NCBI GenBank assembly: GCA_018436705.1
Contig: JAHDLA010000009.1
Location: forward strand, 1-32,401
Direction: 5' to 3'
DNA: 32,401 bases
DNA from: Sedimentibacter sp.
GTDB taxonomy: Bacteria; Bacillota; Clostridia; Tissierellales; Sedimentibacteraceae
Each line of letters begins with the position of its first letter. Positions within the stretch are counted from its first letter, which is position 1. The position numbers were made by a program, and so were the translations under genes. The notes under the pieces were generated by a model. It saw only the letters and a program-made list of their open reading frames with translations, had not been told where the DNA came from and ran no database searches. Shown here piece after piece: positions 31,961-32,401 of the stretch.

Positions 31961-32401
31961 ATGTCAATATTAAAAAATAAAATTACAAAGATTACAACAA
32001 ATGTGGTGGTTACATCATTTATACTATTAGGGACAATAACGCCTGTTAGTGCTGTTGAATATCAACCCAAACTAGATAATTGTATTGAAATTGCAGAAAA
32101 TGATACTCAGCATGATTTGTCAAATAGAAAAGCACAAACTTTAAATTCTGAAGATAGTGAAAAATTAATCAGTGTTACACCTGATGGCGATAAAATTATC
32201 ACAATAACACCGAGGTCTAATTATAGAGCTCATAATCTTAATTTTAGAAACAGAGCGATTGTTGATACAACACCTGCAGCTGTTATAGAGACACCAGTGG
32301 ATGAAGAAACACCAGTAGATGAAGAAACACCAGTAGATGAAGAAACACCAGTAGATGAAGAAACACCAGTAGATGAAGAAACACCAGTAGATGAAGAAAC
32401 A
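31961..32401 (+). CDS. Secreted protein with acidic ETPVDE tandem repeats (partial, runs off the window)
   Basis: The first 147 codons of a gene too incomplete for most callers. TTAAGGAGG lies 8 nt before the ATG. The start MSILKNKITKITTNVVVTSF plus ILLGTITPVSA is a signal peptide (cleavage near VSA-VE). About 85 residues of polar, non-repetitive sequence follow, then six complete copies and a partial seventh of the hexapeptide ETPVDE, continuing past the window edge. The repeats are acidic and Pro-containing, so they should be extended and surface-exposed, like wall-spanning stalks in adhesins. Anchor type (LPXTG, SLH or other) cannot be seen. It has its own promoter and no visible operon partner. 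Confidence 0.75.
   Translation, partial: MSILKNKITKITTNVVVTSFILLGTITPVSAVEYQPKLDNCIEIAENDTQHDLSNRKAQTLNSEDSEKLISVTPDGDKIITITPRSNYRAHNLNFRNRAIVDTTPAAVIETPVDEETPVDEETPVDEETPVDEETPVDEETPVDEET
32288..32401 (+). repeat. Tandem 18-bp repeats encoding ETPVDE
   Basis: Six full units start at 32288, 32306, 32324, 32342, 32360 and 32378, with a partial seventh from 32396. Units 2-6 are identical (GAAACACCAGTAGATGAA); unit 1 differs at two third-codon positions. Such identity points to very recent expansion by slippage or recombination, and the array continues beyond the window. Confidence 0.95.

Noticed and set aside
31879..31980. A 33-codon frame starting MKRCNNCSEVKKC, ahead of the secreted protein.
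   Set aside because: There is no ribosome binding site at its ATG, and it runs through the real start of the secreted-protein gene in another frame. The CxxC look is probably chance.
32288..32401. CRISPR array.
   Set aside because: The 18-bp units are contiguous without spacers and translate in frame as ETPVDE.

Overview
The window reads as chromosomal DNA of a low-GC, Gram-positive, endospore-forming anaerobe of the class Clostridia. The support is AT-rich sequence with strong AGGAGG-type ribosome binding sites, surface proteins anchored by SLH domains, a clostridial DUF4489 protein, and a small alpha/beta-type acid-soluble spore protein gene (12556-12735, minus) short enough to be missed by a length-cut gene caller. 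I cannot fix the genus. A Sedimentibacter- or Tissierellales-like host is only a guess. I see no rRNA, tRNA, CRISPR array, intact insertion sequence or prophage.

Layout from left to right. 1-3.9 kb holds a 1228-residue SLH/GLUG surface protein on the minus strand. 4.2-6.5 kb holds a small Cys-rich TIGR04076 protein, an AraC-type regulator with a GyrI-like sensor domain, and a MarR regulator followed by a MATE exporter cut down to its first 96 residues. 6.5-12.5 kb is a peptide/amide-metabolism-like block. An M20 dipeptidase and an NhaC-type antiporter form a leftward operon, divergent from a rightward YtcJ-like amidohydrolase and a BTAD (SARP-like) regulator. 12.5-20 kb holds the spore protein gene, then a LytS-like 7TMR-DISM histidine kinase, a response regulator with an SARP-type output, and a 1377-residue mosaic SLH surface protein that the two-component pair may control.

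20-22.1 kb carries a TetR regulator with tandem operators, a small four-helix membrane protein and a leftward EamA exporter. 22.3-26.9 kb carries a DUF4489 protein, then a LysR regulator divergent from a dicarboxylate/amino-acid:cation symporter and a class V PLP enzyme. A T-N11-A box sits at about -65 of the symporter promoter. 26.9-32.4 kb has a large lipoprotein, a PAS-SpoIIE phosphatase paired with a SagB-type oxidoreductase, a degraded reading frame, and the start of a secreted protein whose perfect 18-bp repeats run off the window end.

The window is a series of independent regulator-plus-effector modules rather than one pathway. I see no clear-cut new defence or biosynthetic system. The most distinctive items are the SARP-output two-component system with its surface protein and 23-bp-phased direct repeats, the BTAD regulator ending in a degenerate ATPase-like remnant, the LysR/symporter/PLP module whose PLP enzyme lacks the desulfurase cysteine loop, the phosphatase/SagB pair, and the terminal repeat protein.
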